Source of the DNA: Cytospora piceicola | Taxonomy: Eukaryota > Ascomycota > Sordariomycetes > Diaporthales > Cytosporaceae | Assembly (NCBI GenBank): GCA_023375675.1 | Contig: JALQBC010000031.1 | Location: 1-64,000 of the forward strand | Reading direction: 5' to 3' | Length of the DNA stretch: 64,000 nucleotides | Shown here: positions 25,615 to 35,599 of the stretch, piece by piece | Position numbering within the stretch: position 1 is the first letter of the stretch | Layout of the letters: each line of letters opens with the position of its first letter | Program-made: the position numbers and the translations under genes | Notes under the pieces: generated by a model | The model's database searches: none | Seen by the model: only the letters and a program-made list of their open reading frames with translations | What the model was told of the DNA's origin: nothing

Positions 25615-26460
25615 TTAATTTCCTCCACAGACACAATGTCCCTGTTTTGCTACAACGCCCACAGACTGCATGTGCATGGGGCAACGACATACATTGTAAC
25701 TAGTTAAGCTGTCCCCGGGCGTCTGCGGTATTATATAATTGTAGATTGACTCCATGAGTGTGGGGATATCATTCCCTGAGCACTGTACATACATACAGGG
25801 TACCACTGCAGGGCAGGTGTGTCGCAACAAGATATGCCCCGAATTGGCGCATGGGCACAAGCAGGTACACTATAAACTTGCCCGCATTGACAAACACACC
25901 CGCCGCGCCCCAGATTTCGCTCTTCCGGATGCCTTCTTGCTGAGCCTGGTCGATTCTCTCATCACTTGCAACAAATCATAAAGGTCATACTTCGCGTCTT
26001 GGGGTAGGGCCATTCCGTCAGAGATCATTCCTGTCAGGATGCTGCAGAACTTTTCGATGCGCTTCCTAACCAGCCACTGTACTCCCGGGTCAATCTTGTG
26101 GGTCTTTGGCCAGTTCATGAACAGGTACACTCAGGGATTCAGGGATTCATACACCCTCGGTAGGATCCAGGAGCAACCGAATGCGAGGAGGCCAATAATA
26201 TCCATGGCAAGGAACTTGCACCTTGACGTCGTGTCAGCGACCTGTTTTTGCTCGCTAGAAAAAAGAAGCTGCATGAGGAAAATATTAATCTGGCTTATCA
26301 TGGTTGGCTCGAACTAGTGCACTATTGCTACAGTCAGCCGGCTCAAGTGCTTCCTATACCAGAATTTCCAGGTCTGAATAGTCCACGGGACTATGGAGTA
26401 CCTATATGCACGGTGGGCCCATGGCACGTAGCTGCCAGATTTCTCTTCTGGGATCGTTAA
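25615..26460 (-). pseudogene. Second cytochrome P450 remnant
   Basis: Several minus-strand fragments in different frames resemble a fungal P450 read in order: a VPWAHRAYRYS...FWYRKH stretch near 26440-26350, DIIGLLAFGCSWIL near 26210, then a long helix-rich stretch ending KYDLYDLLQ (26130-25950), then IPTLMESIYNYIIPQTPGDS near 25760, which aligns with the ExxR helix and the following PPTPGSLPR-type turn but has lost the Glu and Arg. A TGA interrupts after VYESLNP. No haem-binding FxxGxxxC loop was found. I read it as a degraded P450; confidence is moderate because it rests on short motif matches. Confidence 0.45.
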
Positions 26461-27013
26461 GATTTGGTCTCTGGTACAGTCTTGCTAGCCCTAGGCTTAT
26501 ATGCAAGTTGCAAGTAACAAAAAGGGTCATACTGAGATTCTGCTGTGTTCCGCTCCCCTCTGTTGCTCGGCACCGTCGGGTCAGATTAGCCCGCCACGCC
26601 ATAAATGGGACATGCAGCCGGTCTGCGGCGGAATCAAGTACCCTTTTACTGCCAACCTACCTACCTACCTAGGTACATATAAAGAGGCTTCATAACCAGC
26701 CCCCCATTACTACCCACCCTCGCTGGCCCCTAACTGCCCAGGTCAACTGGCCTGCTGAAAGGGCTACCGCCACTTCAGGGGAGATATCGTTTCGGCTCAG
26801 AGCGCGCCTAGGTACATGTGTTGACCCTGAATTCACCGTGGGTTTTGGGTAGATTTCCTCTGTGTCTATTCCTCATTCGTCCCGCCGGAGAAACCACCAC
26901 ACCGGCTGGCAGCTCAATTACGTCCAGGTTCTGATTATCCGGTAACGAATGATCTCTACCCCCTTACTTTGCCCAGGTCCCAAGAGTGCTAATCTCTGTA
27001 GTCCCTGGCGACT
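26461..27013. other. Intergenic, no gene recognised
   Basis: Contains a small CTAC repeat (about 26650-26675, CTACCTACCTACCTAGGTAC) and otherwise ordinary single-copy DNA. Short open frames here have no recognisable motif. Confidence 0.4.
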
Positions 27014-27382
27014 ATGGAACCACCACGCCTCAATTCCATCGCGCCGGCCTCCGAAGTGACAGATGCCAGCATAAGACGACATCTCTATGGCGTACGTCTC
27101 TTGTTGGTGACTATCCCCAGTGCCACCATACTCTTCCTGTTACAGATTGAAATCTTCATCCGACTTCGATGCGGCGAGCTGGATTTTGGCCGGGGTTTTC
27201 TTCTGGGGGGGTACGTTGTAAGTGTTCCGTCTTGGTGCCGCAACCCTCTATCAGTAGCGCTCCCCAATTCTGACTTGCGCTAGGTTTCGATGTTGTACAG
27301 CAGCCACCTGCCCCCCCCCCCCAGAACTATGACACAGCTGCAAGCTAGCACTTCATCATCTTTTCGAAGTCGACGACTGTGA
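27014..27382 (+). CDS. Doubtful small membrane protein, about 100 aa
   Basis: An ATG-initiated frame (27014-27217) can be joined through a GTAAGT...CTAG intron (27218-27283) to 27284-27382, giving 100 codons. Residues about 22-50 form one hydrophobic segment (GVRLLLVTIPSATILFLLQI). A run of about 12 C encodes polyproline in exon 2 and may hide an assembly error. I do not recognise the family. It may be the N-terminus of a decayed membrane gene or not a gene. Confidence 0.25.
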
Positions 27383-27701
27383 GAAAGACATGAATCTAAT
27401 ATCCGAGGCAAAAACCATGCAGTATCATTTTGCGCGCCCTGATCTTCCATCAACCCATTTCTCAAAGGTCTTCGAGCAAATCGGTAGGCCTTGTCCTATA
27501 GCTTCTACTGGATAAGTAACCCCTGTGCCCTCCCTGTACGGTCGGGCCTAGAATGGTGGCGAAACTGACATTTTGTCCCTAATGTTACTGTCGATGAGTT
27601 ACTTCCCCAGCGAACCAGTATGGGGATAGTACCCTCCGCTTGAAACGGAAGGAACTTCAAAATTAACATTTTTTATCCCTGTAACCTGCAATTCTCTTAG
27701 C
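27383..27701. other. Intergenic, nothing recognised
   Basis: Single-copy DNA between the doubtful ORF and the second border repeat. No motif or reading frame of interest was seen. Confidence 0.4.
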
Positions 27702-27894
27702 CGTTCGACGGCTACAAATTCTACTTTCGGGAGCCAATCAGATCCTCTAGACAGGTGCTTACAGCGAATCAGCGTAATTATAATTTCAGAGCTAATGAGA
27801 ATTAAAAACAGGTAATTAGTATAACTTCTAGGTAACAGTTTTCTATATGCTCGCCCGCCTTATAAAACAAACAACAACCTTCTTAACGGAAGGC
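27702..27894 (+). repeat. Island-border repeat, copy 2
   Basis: Shares GATCCTCTAGACAGGTGCTT, then AGCGAATCAGCGTAATTATA, then TGCTCGCCCGCCTTATAAAA and the terminal hairpin with copies 1 and 3. It starts later than the others (about 193 bp) and is not RIP-mutated although it is a repeat. It divides the oxidoreductase genes from the cysteine-rich gene. Confidence 0.75.
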
Positions 27895-28136
27895 ATATAA
27901 GGATAGTAATTTTAAAGAGGAAAAGCTCCTAAACTTCTATAGACCGACCTGCGGCATCTTGTTTATTTAAGGACTCAGCATAGCTAACCTAAGATCTAAA
28001 CATGCATATGTTCGTTCTCTCTCTCCCTCTTCCTCTGTCACTCTTCCTCTCCTTCTTCCACTTTCCTTCTTCCTCTCTCCATCCCTCTCTCTTATCACCA
28101 GATAATATTATACATTTAAACCTGGAATCATGCTCT
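27895..28136. other. 3' flank with CT-rich tract
   Basis: Includes a nearly pure pyrimidine tract (about 28014-28095, CTCTCTCTCCCTCTTCCTC and similar) just beyond the stop of the minus-strand cysteine-rich gene, so it lies in its 3' UTR. Confidence 0.5.
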
Positions 28137-28658
28137 TCAGGACTGGCTGTTGCCACTGCCCTTGCAAGCTTGGCACGCACCCGTATTCTTGCAAGACGAG
28201 CATAGCTCGGGCATAGGCACCGGATTTCCCTTGCAGACCTTGCAAGCTGGGTCAGCCTTAGGCTTGCCCCTGCATGGGCAATTGGCAGGGATCTTGACCG
28301 TCTTCCCTCCGCACAGCTTGCAGTTGGCAGTGCCACCGCATGACTTGCATTTCGAACTGGCACCGCAAGCACTGCAGTCCTTCATCTTATATGTAGGCTT
28401 GCCAGCATTACCATTGCCAGTGCCCTTGCAGTCCTGGCACGCACCCGTGTTCTGGCATTTACAGAACTTGGGCATGGGCGCCGGCTTTCCCTTGCAGACC
28501 TTGCAAGCTGGGTCAGCCTTAGGCTTGCCCCTGCATGGGCAATTGACAGGGATCTTGACCGTCTTCCCTCCGCACAGCTTGCAGTTGGCAGTGCCACCGC
28601 ATGACTTGCACATCGTCCAACCGCACACCTTGCAGTCATTCTTAGCAACAGGAGCCAT
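28137..28658 (-). CDS. Internally duplicated cysteine-rich protein, 173 aa
   Basis: A single open frame from ATG at 28658 to TGA at 28137, 173 aa, with about 30 cysteines arranged as CxxC and CxxCxG motifs like those of DnaJ-type zinc fingers. It consists of two near-identical halves of about 85 residues; each half contains CKSCGGTANCKLCGGKTVKI, then CPCRGKPKADPACKVCKG, then a NTGAC(Q)xCKG(T/S)G end. The DNA of the halves is also nearly identical, so the duplication is recent or kept uniform. There is no signal peptide or membrane segment, so it is probably an intracellular metal-binding (zinc) or disulfide-rich protein. Codon use is GC-rich like a normal gene. A 5' UTR intron (GTAAGT at 28790 leftward) is possible. 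Function unknown. Confidence 0.75.
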   Translation of the reverse strand: MAPVAKNDCKVCGWTMCKSCGGTANCKLCGGKTVKIPVNCPCRGKPKADPACKVCKGKPAPMPKFCKCQNTGACQDCKGTGNGNAGKPTYKMKDCSACGASSKCKSCGGTANCKLCGGKTVKIPANCPCRGKPKADPACKVCKGNPVPMPELCSSCKNTGACQACKGSGNSQS

Positions 28659-29022
28659 CTTGATGTCGGTCGGGTGCTATATCCATGGTAAGCTTGCTGG
28701 TTATTATATGGATTGGGGTCTCTGTGTTAGAGCTAGGAAGATCCATGAAGGCTAGGACGTGATCTTACGATGCAAAGGCTGAGAACTTACAGGTAGTTGA
28801 TTTTTAGTGTGTAGGAAAGTGGTTCGATGAGATATTTCTGTACGGTATATCTGTACGTAGTTGTGTCTTGGCTATCGAGGTGTGAATAGTTGATGTGTTG
28901 GTAGTGTATTGTTTGCTGTGCTGGTTTGCTGGTCGTTGTGTTGGCGTGTAGTTTGAACTGTTGATTTGTAGTGTTGATCTGGTGAATTATTCTTCTGACC
29001 ACCGTTGGGGGTCCTAGAAGCT

Positions 29023-29030
29023 ATTTTATA
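29023..29030 (-). promoter_or_regulatory. Possible TATA box of the cysteine-rich gene
   Basis: Minus-strand TATAAAAT lies 365 bp upstream of the ATG. With a possible 5' UTR intron the distance is acceptable for a transcription start about 330 bp before the ATG. Motif-only evidence. Confidence 0.3.
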
Positions 29031-31052
29031 GATATTCGCTCGCCATCAACAGGAAGAGTGTGCTGCCTACTCGATAAGCCATAACTGGACGTCCCACACC
29101 TTGCTAACATTCGAGTGTGGGCCCAGTAACCATGGATCAAATTGTGCTCTGAACGAAACCATTCCTACAAGGCTGGAGGCCTTGCGGGCTCCTGGCCTCA
29201 TGGCCAAGGATGGATCAGGGCCTGGATCTTGCTACGTGATATGGCCCACGGCCGGAGTACTAAGAGCGATGCGTCCCCTTCTGGCCGTATAACCAACCGT
29301 CATCTCCACCAGGTGGTTACCTTTCCATAGAGTATTGCCTCGCTGGACGGTGCCACACATAGTTCCTTCGAGTTTGAAAGGAAGCTTCTGCCTGGTACAT
29401 TTCATTGTGTTGCTGTGTGGTTTGATGATCCATTGCCAAGCTATAAGGAACAAATGAGTAACGATCACATATAGTCTCGGCAGTGGTGCTATGTAGATCT
29501 AATCCTACTTACGATATCAAACCCACCTTCTCCTTCGATTCCCTCAATTATTACACTGTAGGCCCACATCGTTGGTTGATTTAGCGAGTCTGGAAATCGT
29601 CTCTAGGCCGGCGTCTGCAAAGTTACGTTGTCATGGTACTAATGGCCTCGTTGACGTCCCCGCACAGAAATACTGGGCTTCACATGTAATAACCCGGCCA
29701 TTTTGTAATTCCGCTCACAAATCATTCCAGCAAGGGTTTAGGCAAAAGAAACAAGGCCGGACCCGTCACGAGATTACTTGCCTGCGCTTATCCGGTATCG
29801 AAATGACCTGAAACACAGTGTTTTAGCTCTATCCACAAACTTTCAATCGGCCTTCCCTTCTTCGACTTGAGTCCCATTAATCCAGTTCTCTTCACTTAGC
29901 TGGCTCCATAGATTTGTACCGAAATAGAATCCTGGCTGGCCAAATGAATAGGCACCTGGATATTTCGAAGTGTCATCACCGCTGGTCGCCAAGTCGCTTA
30001 TAGTGTAGATCCCATGATGACCACAATTACTGCGCCCCTACGTTCCACGAGTGGATACACGCGTTCCACCTTCACCATCAGGCACAAACAATGACAAAGA
30101 AGTAAGAATAAGAACTGGAAGGAAGATATCAGACCTTAGGTCGCGCACTATAGACAGTTGCCTGACAAGAATAGGTTTGCAGTAGCATCGAAACAAGACA
30201 GGTCTGGCCGTATCACCGTTGTCGCCGGCTACACCAATCGGTAAGAGCGGTGACACCCTGTTCTTGCTTTCAATAGGGCCCAATTTTGCGGTTGATTAGG
30301 GCAGACACAACCCTTAGAAGGCACGCGAAGTAGTATCGGGGGTGGTGATTGCTCGGGGTAAGTAAGGTGCATATGTCACACTTCGGTCTAATAGATGACC
30401 TTGTCAGTGCAGTCTGCTTGCATCATTCCGTCACTGGATCTTCAGGCCCTGGAAGAAGCTCTACTCGACCAGGTCTTGCACGCTTTCGAACCTTGTGTAC
30501 TAGTCCACTTCCACCAGCAACATGTAAAAAAAAAAAAAGGGTTATGGCGTCGCACTTCCAGGCGGCAATCTGACGATTGAAGAGCAAATATCATCCCTCG
30601 CCGCTTAGCTTAATTGCAAGTACCTAGGCTCTGCTCCGGCAGGTCGCGATCATAATTCGGACTCGTAACAGTTCCCAGCAATTCGAGGAAGATATCGTAG
30701 ACGCCCTTGTTCGAGCTAGAGGCCTTGGCCGCAGCGTCTGCTGGGCTACCCTAGGGTACTACAGCAATCTCTAGGTACCAAGTAAGTAGTCATCCGACAA
30801 GTACCACCATAGCCACGTGAACGTTTATGACGACTTTGTCTCAACTGAACTGTTCTCGCCGACCCGTCTTCGCTTCTTTAGGTACCCCCTTAAACCGACG
30901 CGGCTGCTAAAGTTCTGGCTGTTGACATCGAAGCTCGGCAGGACATTTAAAAGACTGCCCTGCACATCTGTGACCATCGTTTAGGCCTCGAGAAGGGCAT
31001 ACAGTACTGACACCTGATTTAACATATCCATATATAGCATAAACTGTTAATA
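29031..31052. other. Gene-poor 2 kb at the end of island 1
   Basis: Base composition is normal and CA/TG are present, but all open frames are under 85 codons and none has a recognisable motif. A run of A at 30526-30538 and an open stretch on the minus strand (30611-30757) are the only noticeable items. RIP-type sequence begins near 31030, just before the Fot1-type element. Confidence 0.5.
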
Positions 31053-31215
31053 TAAGTCAAACACCCTATAAGTAGGCCACCCCCTTATATAGGCTACCTC
31101 CTTTACCGCCACCTCGAATAAAGACCCCCTATATAACTCCCTTATTTCTTAACTAATTCTTATTTAAATTAATTTATTTTTATACTATTTAATTCCCCTG
31201 ATTATTATATCTTTT

Positions 31216-33100
31216 TATTTCGAAATCGACGTTAAAGATACTTTCGTAGCTATTAAGAACAGGAAGTTTATTAAGTAGGCTTCCTTTAAATAGTTAATAC
31301 TAAAGAGCACCTTATAAAACAGACTTTAAGGCTACTAACTATCTTAAATCGCTTATATACTTAAATAAAAACTTTCGAAAACTTAAGAAAACTATTTAGC
31401 TAAATAGGTTATTACTTAAAGCGATTTAAGCTTACTACTAACTTACGTTTAAGTAAAGGAATTTACTTAAAAGATCTTAACTATTTAAAACAACTTAAAC
31501 CTTATCGGCTGTTACTAAATAAAACGATTTTTAAAAAGAAATCCTTTAATTTAAACTTAAAAAAGCTAAATAATAAAAGCTATAAAAGTTAATAAGGCTT
31601 ATACTGTCGCAAAGGCGAGTGACCCTTATAAAGGACTAAAAGCCACCGGCCTCGCTGCGTTAAAGTTAATCAAGAGTAAGCCCGAAGGCCTATACTCTTA
31701 AACGACCGTCGGCTACAGAAATAAAGGCAGAGAGACGAAAGGGACAATGTTTAAGTCTGATTACGTCAGGATAAATATAGGCAGTAAAACTTCGTTATAT
31801 GTTATTCTTATCTAAGTAAAAAGAGTAATTAAAACGAGCACTCGAGATGCCTTTTAAAAGACACCGACGTAGGGTTAGTAGGTCTAGTACCACTAGCCAC
31901 CGCGTCAATACGGCTATAATTAAGCCTTAGTTTTATTATCTAGCCTTTTTTTATATTAAAGCTATTAAAGCCGAGAACTATTATAATATAGATAAGGTTA
32001 GAATTATAAAAGGCTAAGGCTTAAATAGCCTTATTCTAAGTAGTTTTAAAAGCCGTTCGGTATAAAAAAAAGTATTTAGTTCGAAGGCTTAAGTCTTTTT
32101 CGTTAACTATCTCTGTTATAAACGTAGCCTTTCCTCTCTTAGTTATTTTTAAAGGTAAATCGGTCTAATAATAATAGTTCTCTTTAAATATTCGATTAAA
32201 GCTAAAATTCGATCTTTAAAGATTTATAGCGATAGAAAAAAGGTAAATAATAAACCTTATAGCTATCTTTTAACTAAAAGAAATCTTTATCTTTTATATT
32301 TAACTTTTCTACAGATTAAAAACCCGTTTACTTATTTTCGATAACTATAAAAGCTATATAATAAACGATTTTATATAGCTTTACTTCCGAAATAATATAT
32401 ACCTTTTTTTTCTTTTAGCTTATATATTTTATATTTTTTAACCTTTCGATTTATTAGTCTTCTCTACTTTTAAACAGGCTTACCGAAAACACCTTTCGAG
32501 TTTAAGCTATTATAGTAGCTCTTTTATTATAAAAAAAAGAAACTTTCTCCTTTACTTTAATAAAGCTTAAAAGAAAGGTTTAACGGCTTTAAATATTAAA
32601 AGTAAATAAAAAGCGGCCGGGTTATAGCTAGTTTCGATAGTAAAGTTTTTAATAAGCCTTTTTTTTCTTAAGAATCGAAATATAGCTAAAACCTTTCTTT
32701 ATACGTTTATAAAAGAACTACTTAAGCTATTTTCAATTAGATTTAAATAAAATAGTTATTCGAAGAGCGACGATACTATCTAGTTTACTTTTAAAAAGAC
32801 TATCGACCTTTAAGCTTAACTAGATAACTTTTCGACTTTAAAGAAAAAAGACAATCGTATAAAATAATTACTATTTAAAAAGATTAGAAACGGCTAAGAC
32901 TAAAAGAATACCGAATTAGTATAGGCTAAAAGAAAGAACGAGGAGTTAAAGGTTTAGTTAAAAGCTATCCGGCTTTTAAAATAAAGGAAGGTTAATATAA
33001 GCTTAAATACTAAGCTAGTTAAGGTTAAGGCTATTTATCGGGCTTAGCAGTAAGTTTATAGCTTCGAAATTAGCTTTAATAAATCAGAAAGGTCTAATTA
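31216..33100 (+). pseudogene. Fot1/pogo-type transposase, RIP-inactivated and interrupted
   Basis: Near 31216-31335 a frame reads EIDVKDTFVAIKNRKFIK, stop, ASFK, then KSTL.NRL, matching the Psq-type helix-turn-helix (AI.NGK..R.AS..F.IP.STL.DRL). The solo LTR interrupts it at 31605. Past the LTR, ENYYNIDKVRIIKG at about 31973-32014 matches the first catalytic block of the DDE domain (E.IYNMDE.GI..G), with the Asp codon at 31991. RSLSSLVIFKGKSV near 32123 matches the following PLVIFKGK block. In-frame stops occur throughout, so no protein is made. Confidence 0.8.
31605..31907 (-). mobile_element. Solo LTR of the gypsy family, inverted, with ATAC duplication
   Basis: 303 bp, starting TGTCGCAAAGG and ending CACCGCGTCA. 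It is the reverse complement of the LTRs at 33105-33407 and 44978-45280. ATAC stands on both sides (31601-31604 and 31908-31911), a 4-bp target duplication, so this was an independent insertion reduced to a solo LTR by recombination. It keeps CA and TG dinucleotides that the other copies lost and is the least mutated copy here. Confidence 0.88.
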
Positions 33101-33104
33101 CTCT

Positions 33105-33407
33105 TAACGCGGTAGCTAGTGGTACTAGACCTACTAACCTTACGTCGGTGTCTTTTAAAAGGTATTTTAAGTACTTGTTTTAATTACTCTTTTTACTTAA
33201 ATAAGAATAATATATAACGAAGTTTTATTACCTATACTTATCCCGACGTAATTAGACCTAAATATTATCCTTTTCGTCTTTCTGCTTTTATTTTTATAGC
33301 CGACGGTTATTCGAAAGTATAGGCTTTCGGGCTTACTTTTAATTAACTTTAATATAGCGAGGCTAGTAGCTTTTAGTTTTTTATAAGGGTTACTTACCTT
33401 TATAATA
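33105..33407 (+). repeat. Left LTR of the gypsy element
   Basis: 303 bp, RIP-mutated nearly to saturation: its end reads TATAATA where the right LTR has TGCAACA. Confidence 0.88.
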
Positions 33408-35599
33408 TTTAATATCTGCTTTATAAATCGAATATAGGTTTTTTCGGCTTTTTTAGATTTTTTAATTTAATTAAACTAAAAATATTTTAAAAAATATATC
33501 GACGTTTAAAACTATATACTTTTAAGCTGTTTAAGTATAAGACTTACCGGAATTAAAGTTTATAACTATTAGATATTAAAAGTATAGACTAAAGGAAGTA
33601 AGGTAAATACTTAAGCTACGACGTTTAATACCGAATTTTACCGATTAATTCTACTTTTATTATAATATACGATAAATCGATAACGTTATAGAGATAAGCC
33701 TACGAAAGAAAAGGTTTTTTTACCTATTATTAAACCGAATACTTATTTAAAATAAAGAAATATAAAAGGGAAGCGAGTTTCTATAGTCGAATATAACCTT
33801 ATAGTTTACCGGTATCGTACTAATTAAATTAAAAATCTAAGTTTTAAGTTATTTTTTTTTTAAGAGATTTAGAAAACATTATATATAAATAGCTAAATAG
33901 TTAATTAATAAGAAAGACAGGTTTTTTAAAGAGCTTAAGGAAAAAAAGGATTATTACGATAGTTATACCGTTTAATAATAGTATTAATTAAATCTGTTTT
34001 ATATTTTACTTTTTAGAATATTTTATTTAAAGTGTTTTTCTTATTCCGATAGGTATCGAGGTAACTAACGTTTATCTATTTTTATTACTATTATCCCGGA
34101 CTTATATTAAGTATTTTTTTCGGTAAACTTAAGATTAATTAAGTATTTTTAAGTTTTATTTAATACTTTATCGATAGAAAAAGAGGTTTAATATATTCTT
34201 TTATTTTATTTTTTTCCTTTAAGTTTATAGTTATAATATATTAAGCACCTTTATTTATTTTAAATAATAATTTAATATTATATAGTAAAGTTAATTGTAT
34301 CGACAGGTTTAATTAAACGACTAACGAAAAAACGAAGATTAAAAATAAGTTAAAAAGAACGTTAAAAAGAAAAAAATAAGAAAAACTAAATCGTTCGAAT
34401 AAAAAATAAAAAAAGAAAATATTAATAAAAGATTAACTAACTTTTTCTACTCTTTTAAAAAAGGAAACTAACGAAACCTTTATACCTTTTAATTAACCTT
34501 AAACACCGGCGTATCCTTTTTTAGCTCTTTTATTAATATAATATTTAAGCTTATTTATTAGTATTCTACTAGTCGAAAGGATTTAAGTATTTAGTTTTAA
34601 GCTTTTTAATAGTATTAATATTACCGATTATCTTAAACGTTATAATATTATCCGTTCGATTTTAAAGATTTCTAATTAATATACTTTAAAGATTTTAAAG
34701 ACGATAGTTATAAGACTAAAGATAGTAACAGACTTTACGATATAGATATCGAACGTTTAAACTTAAGTTAATTAAAAGAAACGATTAAAGTAAGCGTATA
34801 AACGTTATAATCGCTAGTAACTTTATACCCCGGATTAAAAAAGAAAAGCTTTTATCTTTATTTATATTATTAACTTTTTAAAGTTATTTCGCTTTATTGT
34901 TTTAAAGTATAATTAACTTTTTATAAAGGCCGGGAAGCGAGATTATTAGACTTAAACAGAGTTTTAAAATAAACTTCTTACTTTTTAGATTAAAAGGTTA
35001 TATATCGAGCTTAAAGTTACGGAAAATTCTTTAAAAGGCTAATTTTAATCTTACTTAATAAATAATCTTTTAAAGCTTTATTTAATTATTTAATATAAAA
35101 AAGAGCGTAATAAGAAAATATTTAAACGTAATATTTATAATAACCGGTAAAGATAAGATCTTATTTTCCCGGTAATAACTTTATAAACCTATTAACCGGA
35201 TTTTATACCGGCTTTCTTTTTTAAAGATCTTACGTTTTAAAATAAAGCTACTTAATTCTATACTTAAGCTATAGTTTTTAAAATCTTTAATAAGTAAAAC
35301 TTAAATCTATAAGCTAGTATTAGTCCTTCGGTTATATCCGACGATTAGTATAAAGATCTTTTTAAATAACTAAATAACTTAAAGATTAGTAATATAGACT
35401 TTTAAAAGGAAATTAGTTAAAAGAACTCTTATTTCTAATAAAATATTAATAATATCCGAAACTAAGTATACGAAAAGGTTAAAGCCTAATTATATAATTA
35501 TTACTAGTTATTTAAAAGTATTTTATTAAAGAATTAAATTTAAAATCTTACCTTTTTAACTAGCTTTAATAATATCGCTAAGTACGTAACTAATAAAGA

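Noticed and set aside
28150..28755. 201-codon plus-strand frame opposite the cysteine-rich gene
   Set aside because: It is the antisense shadow of a repetitive Cys/Gly-rich gene; the minus-strand product has ordered CxxC motifs and the plus-strand one has none.
30611..30757. 49-codon open stretch on the minus strand (SPADAAAKASSSNKGVYDIF...)
   Set aside because: Coding-like wording but no start, no recognisable family and no neighbouring exons; may be an old gene fragment.
31850..31890. GTAGGGTTAGTAGG, telomere-like word in the solo LTR
   Set aside because: It is a single GGGTTA inside a sequence shared by all LTR copies, so it is part of the LTR and not telomeric DNA.
31605..33407. 1.8-kb element with 303-bp terminal inverted repeats
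   Set aside because: The two inverted copies have different target duplications (ATAC and CTCT), and the DNA between them is Fot1-type transposase, so they are separate LTR insertions and not one transposon's ends.
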